A DNA stretch of 64,000 bases from Enterococcus florum (GCF_004309355.1 NZ_BJCC01000009.1:62001-126000), one strand, 5' to 3'; shown: positions 9,031 through 16,931, counted from the stretch's first letter. The notes: generated from the letters alone by a model not told the origin. Program-made: numbers and translations.

Positions 9031-9971
9031 AGAAAATTAAAGAATTGACTGTCGATGAACAGTTTGAAATGTTCGTGCTGATCAAAAATGCAGATGTGCG
9101 TTTGGCCAAAAACGGTAAAAAATTCATTGCCTTTACATTTCAAGATACCTCTGGCACTGTTGATGGCAAATTTTGGGATGCCTCTGAAGAAGAAATCAAA
9201 AGGTTCAAGGCGGGTCAGGTCGTTGCATTGAACGGCAAACGCGAAGTCTATCAAGGCAATCCGCAAGTAAAAATTTTGCATCTGCGGGTGACAAAGCCTG
9301 AGGAACCAAGTGATCCTAGTCTTTACATGGAACGAGCACCTATTCGCCGGGAAGACATGGAAGAAGAGATCAATCAAACCTTGTTTGAGATCACCAATGC
9401 ACATTGGAATCGAATTGTGCGTTTCTTGCTGAACAAATACCAAAAAGAATTTTTCGAATTTCCGGCGGCGAAACGAAACCATCATGCTTTCGCCGGAGGA
9501 TTGGCTTTTCATACTTTGACGATGCTGCGTCTAGGCAAGGCCTTAGTAAAGGAATACCCACAATTGAATGCTTCATTATTGTATGCAGGGATTATTCTAC
9601 ATGACTTAGGCAAAGTATTGGAATTGACCGGGCCGTCTTCGACAGAATACACAGTGGTAGGAAATCTAGTGGGGCATTTGGTGTTGGTAGATGAAGAGAT
9701 CAATAAGGCATGTGCGGAATTGAAAATCAGTGATGCGGATGAAGATGTAGTCATCTTGCGCCATATGGTTTTGTCTCATCATGGGTTGTTAGAATACGGG
9801 TCACCTGTTCGTCCACGAATCATGGAAGCAGAAATCCTGCATCAGATCGATAATATCGATGCCTCGATGCAGATGCTCTCCAGTGCAGTCAAAAATGCAG
9901 AACCAGGAACCTACACTGAACGCATCTTTGGCATGGATAACCGCAGCTTTTATGTACCAAAAAACATTTAA
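9027..9971 (+). CDS. yhaM: YhaM 3'-5' exoribonuclease
   Basis: A 314-residue protein with an N-terminal OB-fold nucleic-acid-binding domain (about residues 12-90) and an HD-type metal phosphohydrolase domain (HHAFAGGLAFH at 152-162, HDLGK at 192-196, RHMVLSHHG further on). Family members degrade RNA and single-stranded DNA from the 3' end in a metal-dependent manner. The ATG at 9027 overlaps the yhaN stop as ATGA with AAGGGAG upstream, so translation is coupled. A longer in-frame start at 9003 lacks a ribosome site. Confidence 0.92.
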   Translation: MKKIKELTVDEQFEMFVLIKNADVRLAKNGKKFIAFTFQDTSGTVDGKFWDASEEEIKRFKAGQVVALNGKREVYQGNPQVKILHLRVTKPEEPSDPSLYMERAPIRREDMEEEINQTLFEITNAHWNRIVRFLLNKYQKEFFEFPAAKRNHHAFAGGLAFHTLTMLRLGKALVKEYPQLNASLLYAGIILHDLGKVLELTGPSSTEYTVVGNLVGHLVLVDEEINKACAELKISDADEDVVILRHMVLSHHGLLEYGSPVRPRIMEAEILHQIDNIDASMQMLSSAVKNAEPGTYTERIFGMDNRSFYVPKNI

Positions 9972-9975
9972 GATC

Positions 9976-10020
9976 AAGGCGAGGAATCTCCTGCAGCTGC
10001 AGTCAGAGGAATCGCCTTTT
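9976..10020 (+). terminator. Weak terminator or processing hairpin after yhaM
   Basis: AAGGCGA / TCGCCTT close a large loop that contains a second palindrome (CTGCAGCTGCAG). Only four Ts follow, so read-through into the next gene is likely. Confidence 0.45.
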
Positions 10021-10045
10021 CTATCCAGTAAGGAGGCATTTGCCA

Positions 10046-10687
10046 GTGGATTTTGTAAAAAACGATTTTGATTATTACCGGCGAACAATAGAAGGTATGT
10101 ATCAAAAATACTACAACAAACGAATTTTGATTGTCGGGCTTGCATTGCTGATTATTGCTTTCTACACTTTTTTCTCACAAGAATTTGTTTTCTTAAATAT
10201 CGTTTTGATCATCGCTTTGGCAGCAATTATCGGCTTTCTAATCAATCAACGAGGAAAATTTCCGGAAATTTATGACCGCTTTCTACAGGCGAACCTGCCG
10301 GAAGTAAAAATCGATCGAATCGAAGAGGATGAATACAGCTATTTAGCAAAAGAGGACGATGTACGCGTGAACAAGAATGGCGTGCGTAATCTACCCTCAA
10401 ACAACAAGCAATACACGATGATGGTCGGCTTTGAAAAAACCTTCTTCGCACAACAGCCGCTGCAAATCATTTATTACGATATGCTGGATCTTACGTATGA
10501 AGAAAAGTATCGCTTGAGACGAAATGGGTATAGCAGCATGCCGCGTTTTCTAAGACGTTTTAGTTTAGGCAACCTAAAAGCAGGAATCGGTAACCTGTTC
10601 AGTTTCATTTTTGGGAATCTGTTTATTCTATTCATCCTGTTTCGTTTGTTAAGGTATGTGATTGCCATGCTGCGTTCGTTTATGTAA
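10046..10687 (+). CDS. Hypothetical membrane protein
   Basis: A 213-residue protein not recognised as a named family. Two membrane helices lie close to the N-terminus (about residues 28-45 and 52-70, IVGLALLIIAFYTFF and IVLIIALAAIIGFLI), a soluble middle follows, and a basic stretch (YRLRRNGYSS, PRFLRRFS) precedes a last hydrophobic helix (FSFIFGNLFILFILF). The start is set at GTG 10046 because AGGAGG (10031-10036) is 9 bases away; the upstream TTG at 10040 would leave only 3 bases. It probably shares transcripts with yhaM by read-through. Confidence 0.75.
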   Translation: MDFVKNDFDYYRRTIEGMYQKYYNKRILIVGLALLIIAFYTFFSQEFVFLNIVLIIALAAIIGFLINQRGKFPEIYDRFLQANLPEVKIDRIEEDEYSYLAKEDDVRVNKNGVRNLPSNNKQYTMMVGFEKTFFAQQPLQIIYYDMLDLTYEEKYRLRRNGYSSMPRFLRRFSLGNLKAGIGNLFSFIFGNLFILFILFRLLRYVIAMLRSFM

Positions 10688-10728
10688 AAAAGTCATTCAG
10701 AGCACAAAATGCTTTGAATGACTTTTTT
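10686..10728. terminator. Bidirectional terminator
   Basis: AAAAAAGTCATTCA pairs with TGAATGACTTTTTT, extended inward by AGC/GCT. It lies between convergent genes and has A and T runs on its two sides. Confidence 0.9.
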
Positions 10729-10743
10729 ATTTTGGATAAAGGA

Positions 10744-12063
10744 TCAATCTGCCTTAGAAAATGACTGGAACATGAGAGAAAATTTAAGCAATACTCTCTT
10801 TTCAAAGGCAATGATACGAGCATAAAAATTTTGTGAATAAGCGTTGAGTCCTGCATGTTTTAAGAATAATAAGCGGATAAAATCCATAAAAAGAACAGTG
10901 ATTCCCCCTGCGAACCCGCAATTATATAAGTTGATTCCTGCAGTCAGATGGTGTGTATTTCGTGTGATCAAAGAGAACAGTCCTCCTGAAAAAGTGCCAG
11001 TGATCATGCCATACTTGCGCGTCATAGGCGAAAGTGTGCTGGCAAACAACATGACCACAATGTTATTGGTTGTAGCAGCATCCCTATAAAAAAGAAGAGC
11101 ACTCAAAAGGACGCCGGCAGCAGGAAAAAAGTAGTAGCGAAATTTGAAATTGTACATACTGAATCCGGCAAACGTCAAAATCGATCCGACCAAAATGCCG
11201 CTTAACGGAACTCTCAGGACTAAGGTAAAGGCGATTCCTAAATAGCCGTACAAAGAAAAACGAACAATTTTTTTCAGATCCAACAATAGACCTTTTTGAT
11301 GAAAGTAGTTTTTCTTATATGTATACAAAAAGACCAGGATTGGAACAGTGAATAAACTAAGTAAAAAATACAGCAAGACACGGTGATGATCAAAAGAAGG
11401 CGCATGAGGAACCACTTGTATCGACAAAATGTTTCGAGTGGCAAAATTGCCCAACACTCCAATAAACCCAGCAGAAAAACCCATATTGTAGAGATTAAGT
11501 TCTTTCGTATGAACCTTCAAATAATCGAAAATCGGCAGGATCGTATAACCGATCAATGATCCGGCAATAAGCGCGATGAGTGGATTGGAAATAAAAAAGT
11601 GATTCGGTGACGTATAGATAATACTAACGATTGGAGACAAACAGGTACTTAACAATCCCATCACTAGCAAATCTTGTCTGCCAGAATGGTGAATTTTTAA
11701 GTACAGCAAACATCCTAAAAGAATGGGTGCCGAGTTTACAATGTTTTTACCGAAAAAGGAAAAGCCAGAAAGCATCATAATGACAGAAACAGTTAGGCCG
11801 CAGAAATGATGCTTATGCTTTCTTAAAAGAAACAAGCTGCTAAGGGTCAGCAAGCCGCTGTTCAAAAAAGCGGCTGGTGCATCTGCGATATGAACATAGT
11901 CACTGATCAAGTTGCTGGAGGAGGTAATGATTTTGTACATGCCAACCAACAATGCCTGTGGAGTATCCATGAGAAAGGGAATGATCGTGAGTGATAGTCC
12001 ATACACCAGTAAAAAATTAAAAACGGTAGTTGTTGATAAAAAATGATGTTTTTTGTTTGCCAA
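10744..12063 (-). CDS. DUF1576-family multi-pass membrane protein
   Basis: A 439-residue very hydrophobic protein with about 11-12 predicted membrane helices. Two related halves share the motif LYNMGFSAGFIG (about residue 190) and LYNCGFAGGI (about residue 385), the duplicated architecture I associate with DUF1576 proteins, whose function is unknown. It starts 14 bases after the stop of the deoR-type gene, so the two form an operon. DeoR regulators usually respond to phosphosugars, which makes a transport role plausible but unproven. Confidence 0.75.
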   Translation of the reverse strand: MANKKHHFLSTTTVFNFLLVYGLSLTIIPFLMDTPQALLVGMYKIITSSSNLISDYVHIADAPAAFLNSGLLTLSSLFLLRKHKHHFCGLTVSVIMMLSGFSFFGKNIVNSAPILLGCLLYLKIHHSGRQDLLVMGLLSTCLSPIVSIIYTSPNHFFISNPLIALIAGSLIGYTILPIFDYLKVHTKELNLYNMGFSAGFIGVLGNFATRNILSIQVVPHAPSFDHHRVLLYFLLSLFTVPILVFLYTYKKNYFHQKGLLLDLKKIVRFSLYGYLGIAFTLVLRVPLSGILVGSILTFAGFSMYNFKFRYYFFPAAGVLLSALLFYRDAATTNNIVVMLFASTLSPMTRKYGMITGTFSGGLFSLITRNTHHLTAGINLYNCGFAGGITVLFMDFIRLLFLKHAGLNAYSQNFYARIIAFEKRVLLKFSLMFQSFSKAD

Positions 12064-12077
12064 AGAATCACACTCCT

Positions 12078-12842
12078 TTAATTGGTTTGAATTACTTTTA
12101 CTCCTAGCTTGTGTATTTCCTCTAATGTTTCAATTGAGCTGAAACGATCCGTGATCAAGTAATCAAAGGCCGAGATATCCGCAATTTTACATTTTGAGGT
12201 CGTACCGATTTTTCGATGATCGGCTACAAGAATCTTGCATCTCAGCGTTTGTTCAAGCATTAATTGATTGATGTTAGCCTCATTGATGATATTCGTTGTC
12301 ACACCACTTTCCAAGCTGACCCCGCCGCAGCCGATGATGCAAACATCTGCATTGATCGAACTGACCATGTTTATGGCCACATCTCCTACCAATGCTTCTT
12401 TTGGAAAGCGCATCTCACCGCCAGTTAAAATATAATCGCAATTCGCTTTATGAGGAGAGTAATGGATTTTCAAATTGTTTGTAATGATCGTTAAGTGTTC
12501 TGCATGCAAAAAATCGATGGTTTTAAGTGCGGTTGAGCTGGAATTGATAAATAGCGTGTCGCAGTCGTGAACATAGGTACTGGCTTCGCGGGCGATCGCT
12601 TGCTTGATTCGGACAGGACCAGAATGATCAACATCCGCTTTATTTTCATAATTAAAGATACAATACCCGTACCTGCGAATAATGTCATTTTGTTCTTCCA
12701 ACAAATGCAAATCCCTACGGATGGTACTCAAGGAAACATCTAGTGCTTCTGCCAATTCAAGCGTTGTCATTTGTTCCTTCTTTTCAAGAATATCTAAAAT
12801 ATCTCGATGTCGTTTATCAATATTTGCTAATGAGTTTTTCAA
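12078..12842 (-). CDS. DeoR/GlpR-family transcriptional regulator
   Basis: A 254-residue protein. The DeoR HTH is at about residues 8-60 (RHRDILDILEKKEQMTTLEL, VSLSTIRRDLHLLEE) and a sugar-isomerase-like effector domain at about 80-250 (LFINSSSTALKTIDFL, LTGGEMR, CIIGCGGVSLESGVT). Members repress sugar genes until a phosphosugar binds. It is the first gene of an operon with the DUF1576 protein. The upstream region is packed with CATATAAAA-type repeats that are good operator candidates. Confidence 0.9.
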   Translation of the reverse strand: MKNSLANIDKRHRDILDILEKKEQMTTLELAEALDVSLSTIRRDLHLLEEQNDIIRRYGYCIFNYENKADVDHSGPVRIKQAIAREASTYVHDCDTLFINSSSTALKTIDFLHAEHLTIITNNLKIHYSPHKANCDYILTGGEMRFPKEALVGDVAINMVSSINADVCIIGCGGVSLESGVTTNIINEANINQLMLEQTLRCKILVADHRKIGTTSKCKIADISAFDYLITDRFSSIETLEEIHKLGVKVIQTN

Positions 12843-12888
12843 GGAAATGCCTCCATTGAGAAGTTTATGTGTAATAAAGATGTTTCGG

Positions 12889-13000
12889 AAAACGTTTTAT
12901 ATGATTCTATTATACATAAAAAGAAGCTGATAAATAGAAAAAATCATATAAAAATCAAAAAAGCATATAAAAACGTGAAAAAATTGTCTATATGTTTTTC
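12889..13000. promoter_or_regulatory. Cluster of CATATAAAA repeats, putative DeoR operators
   Basis: Four related elements occur in about 110 bases: ACGTTTTATATGATT (12892-12906), AATCATATAAAA (12942-12953), GCATATAAAAACG (12963-12975) and CTATATGTTTTT (12988-12999). Two read in each direction and the first two are mutual inverted repeats. The array sits upstream of the deoR-type gene, as expected for a repressor that loops or covers its own promoter. Confidence 0.6.
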
Positions 13001-13068
13001 TTCAAAAGGATAGGCTCTCTCTAAAATCACAACAGAAAAAGTGAATAAAAACTTTTTTGAAAAAAGTG

Positions 13069-13124
13069 TTGACATTAAAAGCGACAGGGAATATACTTAA
13101 CTCATAAATAAACCGACCGTCGGT
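13069..13124 (+). promoter_or_regulatory. tetR promoter and palindromic operator
   Basis: TTGACA (13069-13074), a 17-bp spacer and TATACT (13092-13097) form a near-consensus promoter. About 8 bases after the expected start site lies ACCGAC-C-GTCGGT (13112-13124), a palindrome of the TetR-operator type that recurs before the microprotein genes. Confidence 0.85.
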
Positions 13125-13141
13125 CTAGAAAGGGCAAATAA

Positions 13142-13786
13142 ATGCGCGTCGTCAAGGAACATGAAACAAGAAGAACTGAAATTATCGATACTGCTGAAGA
13201 ATTCTTTTTGACAAAAGGGTATGAAAAGACAACCATCAACGATATTCTAAAGAAAATTGGAATAGCAAAAGGAACTTTTTATCATTACTTTAAGTCAAAA
13301 GAAGAAGTGATGGATGCTGTTATCATGCGGGTAGTCGATCAGGATCGATCGATTGCGCAAGAGGTGCTAAAAACAGATTTAGGAAGTTTGGAAAAAGTAT
13401 TGCTGTTTTTAAATAAGCAATCGGCTGCTGGCAATCAACGCAAAAGCGAGATGCTGGAACAGTTTCACCAAACCGAAAATGCGCTGATGAAACAACGGGC
13501 TTTAGAGGGAACACTCAAATATGTTTGTCCAGTTCTAGCTCAAATGATCGAAGAGGGCAATCAAACAGGGGAGTTCTCAACGGAGTATCCGCTGGAAAGT
13601 ATTCAATTTTTGATTGCTGGCATTCAATCCCTGTCAGATGAACGAATGCTGGAAGATGATCCAGAAATGATCCAAAGGAAATTGATCTCCTTTGTGGAGT
13701 TTATCTTTCGCATCTTAGGAATCAATGAAGAAATGACGAACAAACAAATAACCACCGAACAACTGATCCAAGTATTCATAAACTAA
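13142..13786 (+). CDS. TetR/AcrR-family regulator of the microprotein operon
   Basis: A 214-residue protein with a typical TetR HTH (residues 8-55: RRTEIIDTAEEFFLTKGYEK, TTINDILKKIGIAKGTFYHY, FKSKEEV) and an all-helical ligand domain. The first operator lies in its own leader and a second one before the microprotein genes 70 bases downstream, so it likely represses itself and the downstream genes together. Its ligand is unknown. A hairpin (AACTCAATC / GATTGAGTT) overlaps the stop codon but is followed by A, not T. Confidence 0.9.
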   Translation: MRVVKEHETRRTEIIDTAEEFFLTKGYEKTTINDILKKIGIAKGTFYHYFKSKEEVMDAVIMRVVDQDRSIAQEVLKTDLGSLEKVLLFLNKQSAAGNQRKSEMLEQFHQTENALMKQRALEGTLKYVCPVLAQMIEEGNQTGEFSTEYPLESIQFLIAGIQSLSDERMLEDDPEMIQRKLISFVEFIFRILGINEEMTNKQITTEQLIQVFIN

Positions 13787-13800
13787 CTCAATCATCCCGA

Positions 13801-13840
13801 TTGAGTTAAAAAATAAATGTTTATAGACTGACGGTCGGTC
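13801..13840 (+). promoter_or_regulatory. Second TetR-type operator and possible promoter
   Basis: GACTGAC-G-GTCGGTC (13826-13840) repeats the palindrome found before tetR, including the flank TCTAGAAA. A weak promoter TTGAGT (13801-13806) / TATAGA (13822-13827), spacer 15, would be covered by it. Confidence 0.75.
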
Positions 13841-13858
13841 TAGAAAAGGAGAAGCAAC

Positions 13859-14023
13859 ATGAAAAAAATTATCGTTTTAGCAAGTGTAGTCATTGGGTTG
13901 GGATGCGTTTCTCAGCTAGTAGAGCAGTCAATTGATAAAGAAGCTGTGAAGCATAGGGTTACAACACATTTGCATGAATCTGAAGACAAAGAAGACGAAG
14001 CGTTTATCGATTTTACTCATTAA
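13859..14023 (+). CDS. Microprotein paralog 1 (54 aa), membrane-anchored, acidic tail
   Basis: Not a family I can name. The product starts MKKIIVLASVVIGLG, a single hydrophobic helix. It continues with CVSQLVEQSIDKEAVKHRV, likely amphipathic, then TTHLHE and an acidic tail (SEDKEDEAFIDFTH). A ribosome site (AAAAGGAG) precedes the ATG. It has three close paralogs downstream (14036, 14493, 14662), which is the main evidence that such a short frame is real. It could be a single-pass membrane microprotein or a secreted peptide; there is no clear cleavage site. Confidence 0.75.
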   Translation: MKKIIVLASVVIGLGCVSQLVEQSIDKEAVKHRVTTHLHESEDKEDEAFIDFTH

Positions 14024-14035
14024 GGAGAGAAGAAA

Positions 14036-14200
14036 ATGAAAAAACTACTAATAACAGCGGGATTGATCTTTAGCCTAGGAATCGTATCACAAATTTTAGA
14101 GTCATCAATGGATAAAGAGGCTGTAAAAGAGACAGTGACAACTTATTTACACGAAACGAATGATCCAGAAGACGAAGATTACAACGACGATAACAACTAA
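14036..14200 (+). CDS. Microprotein paralog 2 (54 aa)
   Basis: It starts 12 bases after paralog 1 with its own AAGGAGAG site. It has the same plan: hydrophobic helix (LLITAGLIFSLGIVSQIL), then SSMDKEAVKETVTTYLHE, then the acidic tail TNDPEDEDYNDDNN. The stretch from DKEAVKE to LHETNDPEDED is almost identical to paralog 3, while the membrane part has drifted, pointing to selection on the extramembrane half. Function unknown. Confidence 0.75.
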   Translation: MKKLLITAGLIFSLGIVSQILESSMDKEAVKETVTTYLHETNDPEDEDYNDDNN

Positions 14201-14215
14201 GAGGAGGAAATTGAA

Positions 14216-14491
14216 ATGAACATGAATCATCAGAAAACAATTGAAAGAATTGCGCAGCGTAGTGGGGAAAGCCAACAGACTTGTGAGAATGTTTTAAAGT
14301 GTTATGAAAAATATGCAGAGAATCACTTAAAAGAAGCCGGCAGAAAGCATTTGGATCAGATCGCTGAAGCAATAGCTGCTTCGACTGGAGATAAGCAAAC
14401 CTGCAAGGCCGTCTTAACAGAATTATTCAATCTGATTGATGAACGGACGGCGAAGATCCCATTTTTAAACCGATTGGTAGGAGGAAAATAG
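14216..14491 (+). CDS. Small helical tandem-repeat protein, HU-alpha-like units
   Basis: A 91-residue soluble protein in the middle of the microprotein operon, preceded by GAGGAGG. Two related helical units are visible: IERIAQRSGESQQTCENVL (about residues 9-27) and IAEAIAASTGDKQTCKAVL (about 49-67). Both share the pattern IA..(S/T)G...QTC..VL, which resembles the first two helices of HU/IHF proteins, but the DNA-gripping beta arms of HU are absent. Each unit has a conserved cysteine. The protein could bind DNA, or the pattern could simply be a helical hairpin used for protein contact. Function unknown. Confidence 0.75.
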   Translation: MNMNHQKTIERIAQRSGESQQTCENVLKCYEKYAENHLKEAGRKHLDQIAEAIAASTGDKQTCKAVLTELFNLIDERTAKIPFLNRLVGGK

Positions 14492-14492
14492 C

Positions 14493-14648
14493 ATGAAAAA
14501 AGGATTAATTGGATTGGGAATTTTGTTGAGCTTCGGAGTGGTGTCGCAAATCGTGGAACACTCGATCGATAAAGAAGCTGTGAAGGAGACGGTGACGACC
14601 TATTTGCATGAAACGAACGATCCAGAAGACGAAGATTTTAATCAATAG
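14493..14648 (+). CDS. Microprotein paralog 3 (51 aa)
   Basis: The ATG comes one base after the stop of the helical repeat gene, with AGGAGG inside that gene's end, so translation is coupled. The sequence has a hydrophobic helix (GLIGLGILLSFGVVSQIV) followed by EHSIDKEAVKETVTTYLHE and the tail TNDPEDEDFNQ. It is closest to paralog 2. This frame is absent from a length-filtered gene call but is supported by its paralogs and position. Confidence 0.75.
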   Translation: MKKGLIGLGILLSFGVVSQIVEHSIDKEAVKETVTTYLHETNDPEDEDFNQ

Positions 14649-14661
14649 GAGGAAAAGAAAA

Positions 14662-14853
14662 ATGAAAAAATTAATCATAGCAGCAGGAGTAGTAGTTAGT
14701 TTAGGTCTTGTCTCACAAGTTGTTGAACATTCAATGGATGAGGAAAGGATCAAGGAGGTTGTCACAACTCGATTGCACGAAACAAATGACAAAGAAGATG
14801 AGGAGTTTATTGATTTTTCGGAGAATAGTGTTGTTGAGTGGTTAGGATTTTAA
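14662..14853 (+). CDS. Microprotein paralog 4 (63 aa)
   Basis: Same plan as the other three: KLIIAAGVVVSLGLVSQVV, then EHSMDEERIKEVVTTRLHE and an acidic stretch. It ends with an added hydrophobic tip (ENSVVEWLGF) that the others lack. The start at 14662 has GGAGGAAAAG upstream and matches the paralogs; the longer open frame from 14608 is only the overlap with paralog 3. It is last before the terminator. Confidence 0.78.
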   Translation: MKKLIIAAGVVVSLGLVSQVVEHSMDEERIKEVVTTRLHETNDKEDEEFIDFSENSVVEWLGF

Positions 14854-14878
14854 GATATGCACTTGGTGAATGTAATGC

Positions 14879-14928
14879 AAAAAAAGGAAATATGAGAGAT
14901 GAAGTCGTCTCTCATGTTTCCTTTTTTT
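14879..14928. terminator. Bidirectional terminator between the microprotein operon and the two-component system
   Basis: Arms of 21 bases, with one A-G and otherwise paired positions, run from an A7 stretch to a T7 stretch. On the minus strand the arm includes the last codons and stop of the response regulator. Confidence 0.85.
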
Positions 14929-15658
14929 GATCCAAATAATCACGAACCAGCTTGATTTTTTTCTTTGAAAAAGCACATTTTTGACCGTTGACAAAAAGCA
15001 GTTTCAGCTTTTCTTTATCGATGGAACGGACATTGTCCATGTTCGCCACTACGGATTTATGAACGCGCACAAAATTATCGCCGATGGAGATCAAATCTTT
15101 GACTGTCCCATAAAATTGAATACGTCCAGTCAACGTGTGCAGATAGAGCATATGAGGCACTGTACTGGTTTGGAAAAAAAGCATGTCTTGATGATCGATA
15201 TAACGTTCATGCTTGCCATTTTTAATAATGAACTGCTTTCTTTTTTCCGGCTGAACCTTTTGCTGGGCAAAAATCGTATCTAGACACTCAGTGATCGATG
15301 TTTTGACCTTCTCTAGTTCTCCTTTAATGATATAGTCAAGGGCCTCCACTTTGTATTGAAACGTAATGGGTGCCAGCTCATCATGGGTGGTTAGGAAAAT
15401 GATTTTTCCCAATACGTCGTAATTTCGGATTTCGCGAGCTAGGCTAAGGCCATCCATTTCCGCATTCAATTCAATGTCTAAAAAGTAAATGCCGGTTGTA
15501 TCAGGATGATTCAGCAAGTAATCGAGAATTTTTTTGGGTTCTCCTGTCGACAGCACTAAATGAGCATCCAGCTCTTTGATCACCAATTGGTTTTCAATAT
15601 AGTCTTCGTACGTTTCTCTTAATGGCGTTTCATCTTCACATATGAATACTTTCAGCAT
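14912..15658 (-). CDS. LytTR response regulator (AgrA/ComE-like)
   Basis: A 248-residue protein with a receiver domain (about residues 1-125; acidic pocket ICEDE, phosphoacceptor aspartate in YFLDIEL) and a C-terminal LytTR DNA-binding domain (about 140-245; VRVHKSVVANMDNV). The class controls quorum-sensing and bacteriocin loci by binding paired 9-bp direct repeats. It is the second gene after the histidine kinase, 13 bases apart. Its 3' end overlaps the bidirectional terminator. Confidence 0.9.
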   Translation of the reverse strand: MLKVFICEDETPLRETYEDYIENQLVIKELDAHLVLSTGEPKKILDYLLNHPDTTGIYFLDIELNAEMDGLSLAREIRNYDVLGKIIFLTTHDELAPITFQYKVEALDYIIKGELEKVKTSITECLDTIFAQQKVQPEKRKQFIIKNGKHERYIDHQDMLFFQTSTVPHMLYLHTLTGRIQFYGTVKDLISIGDNFVRVHKSVVANMDNVRSIDKEKLKLLFVNGQKCAFSKKKIKLVRDYLDQKKET

Positions 15659-15671
15659 GGACCTATCCTTT

Positions 15672-16931
15672 CTAAAAAATAATTTTTTGACTAAATCGGC
15701 TATTTAGAACCTCTGTCTCCACCATGAAACCAGCATTCGTGGTGATTTCACGCAAATTAGTCAAGCCAAGGCCTCGATTGTTGCCTTTCGTTGAAAAACC
15801 TTGTTCTTCCAATTTATACAAAGGCGGAAGATCCTTAGCGCACGTATTCTGAACAACGATCAATCGACTTCCCTGATTTTCAATCAAGGCAACCTGAAGT
15901 GCACCCTCTTCCAAAACACGCAACGCTTCTAAAGCATTGTCTAAAATGATTCCAACAGCACGAACCAACGGAATTTCTTCCGTTTTTTCAATATGCAGCT
16001 GCTCGTCGATCTCTAAGGTAAAACGAATTTTATCGGTATCGATCGTTCCGAGCTTAACATAGAAAATACTGCGTAAAGCGAGATTTTGGATCAATGATAA
16101 TTTAGAGAGCTGTGTATTCATTTTTAACAGATTTTGAGAACTATGCTGAATTTGTGTGTAGTAATAGTCTTTCAACTCTTCATAACGATTTTCCTGCAAA
16201 AAAGTCTCCATACTCAGCAGAATATTTTGGTAATCATGTTTAAACTTACGAACATCCTCAGCATTTTTTTCGATAGACTGCAAATAAGTCAACTGACTCT
16301 CATAGAGCGCTTTCTTTGTTTCGGCTTCGAGTTTCATTCGTTCACTGCGCTGCGCCATGAGGACGATCACAATTAAGAAAAGAAAGACAGCTAGGAGAAT
16401 GTCGGATAATAATTTCTCTAAAACACTTGCATTAATAGAGGTGGTTAGTTCTATCAAATATTTGTCTTTTAGAATTTCGAAAAAAAGAAAAAGACATATT
16501 ATCAATGGCACTATGCGAAATTTTGAATATCTTTTTTGAAACATTATTAAAAGATTTTTTTCTACTATTACAAAAGATAATACAATAACTAATGTAATCA
16601 TACTGCTGATAAAAAAAGAGAGTATTAAGGAGTCTGGGTTATGTCGATAGATTAAATTAGTAAAGAACGGACCTAAGGAATCATTGATAAAAATAAGACA
16701 AGAGTATATTCCTGCAGTAAGGGGTTCTTGTTCTGAGTGATAAAAAGAAAAAAATAGTACGATGAATAAAATAATTGATTTCAATGTTCCGCTTGAAACG
16801 GGAGCAATTATTGAAATACCAAGTATCAATACTCCACTAATCAATAAATCGAGTATGGTTTTCTTTGATTTAAAAAAAAACGTAGAGAACAATAATGGGA
16901 GAATTCCCAATATGATAAGTAGTCTACCCAT
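15672..16931 (-). CDS. AgrC-like sensor histidine kinase
   Basis: A 419-residue protein. The first about 190 residues hold six hydrophobic segments, as in peptide-pheromone receptors (HPK10/AgrC/ComD type). The cytoplasmic part has the phosphoacceptor histidine in KFKHDYQNILLSME, the N-box IILDNALEAL and the G-box RGLGLTNLREI. No agrB/agrD-like processing gene lies nearby. The most obvious candidate for a signal or target is the small secreted protein encoded divergently at 17048. Confidence 0.88.
   Translation of the reverse strand: MGRLLIILGILPLLFSTFFFKSKKTILDLLISGVLILGISIIAPVSSGTLKSIILFIVLFFSFYHSEQEPLTAGIYSCLIFINDSLGPFFTNLIYRHNPDSLILSFFISSMITLVIVLSFVIVEKNLLIMFQKRYSKFRIVPLIICLFLFFEILKDKYLIELTTSINASVLEKLLSDILLAVFLFLIVIVLMAQRSERMKLEAETKKALYESQLTYLQSIEKNAEDVRKFKHDYQNILLSMETFLQENRYEELKDYYYTQIQHSSQNLLKMNTQLSKLSLIQNLALRSIFYVKLGTIDTDKIRFTLEIDEQLHIEKTEEIPLVRAVGIILDNALEALRVLEEGALQVALIENQGSRLIVVQNTCAKDLPPLYKLEEQGFSTKGNNRGLGLTNLREITTNAGFMVETEVLNSRFSQKIIF

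Noticed and set aside
13784-13815. Hairpin at the tetR stop as a terminator
   Set aside because: The stem is followed by A residues, not T, on the plus strand, so it would not terminate tetR transcription; read-through into the microprotein genes is likely.
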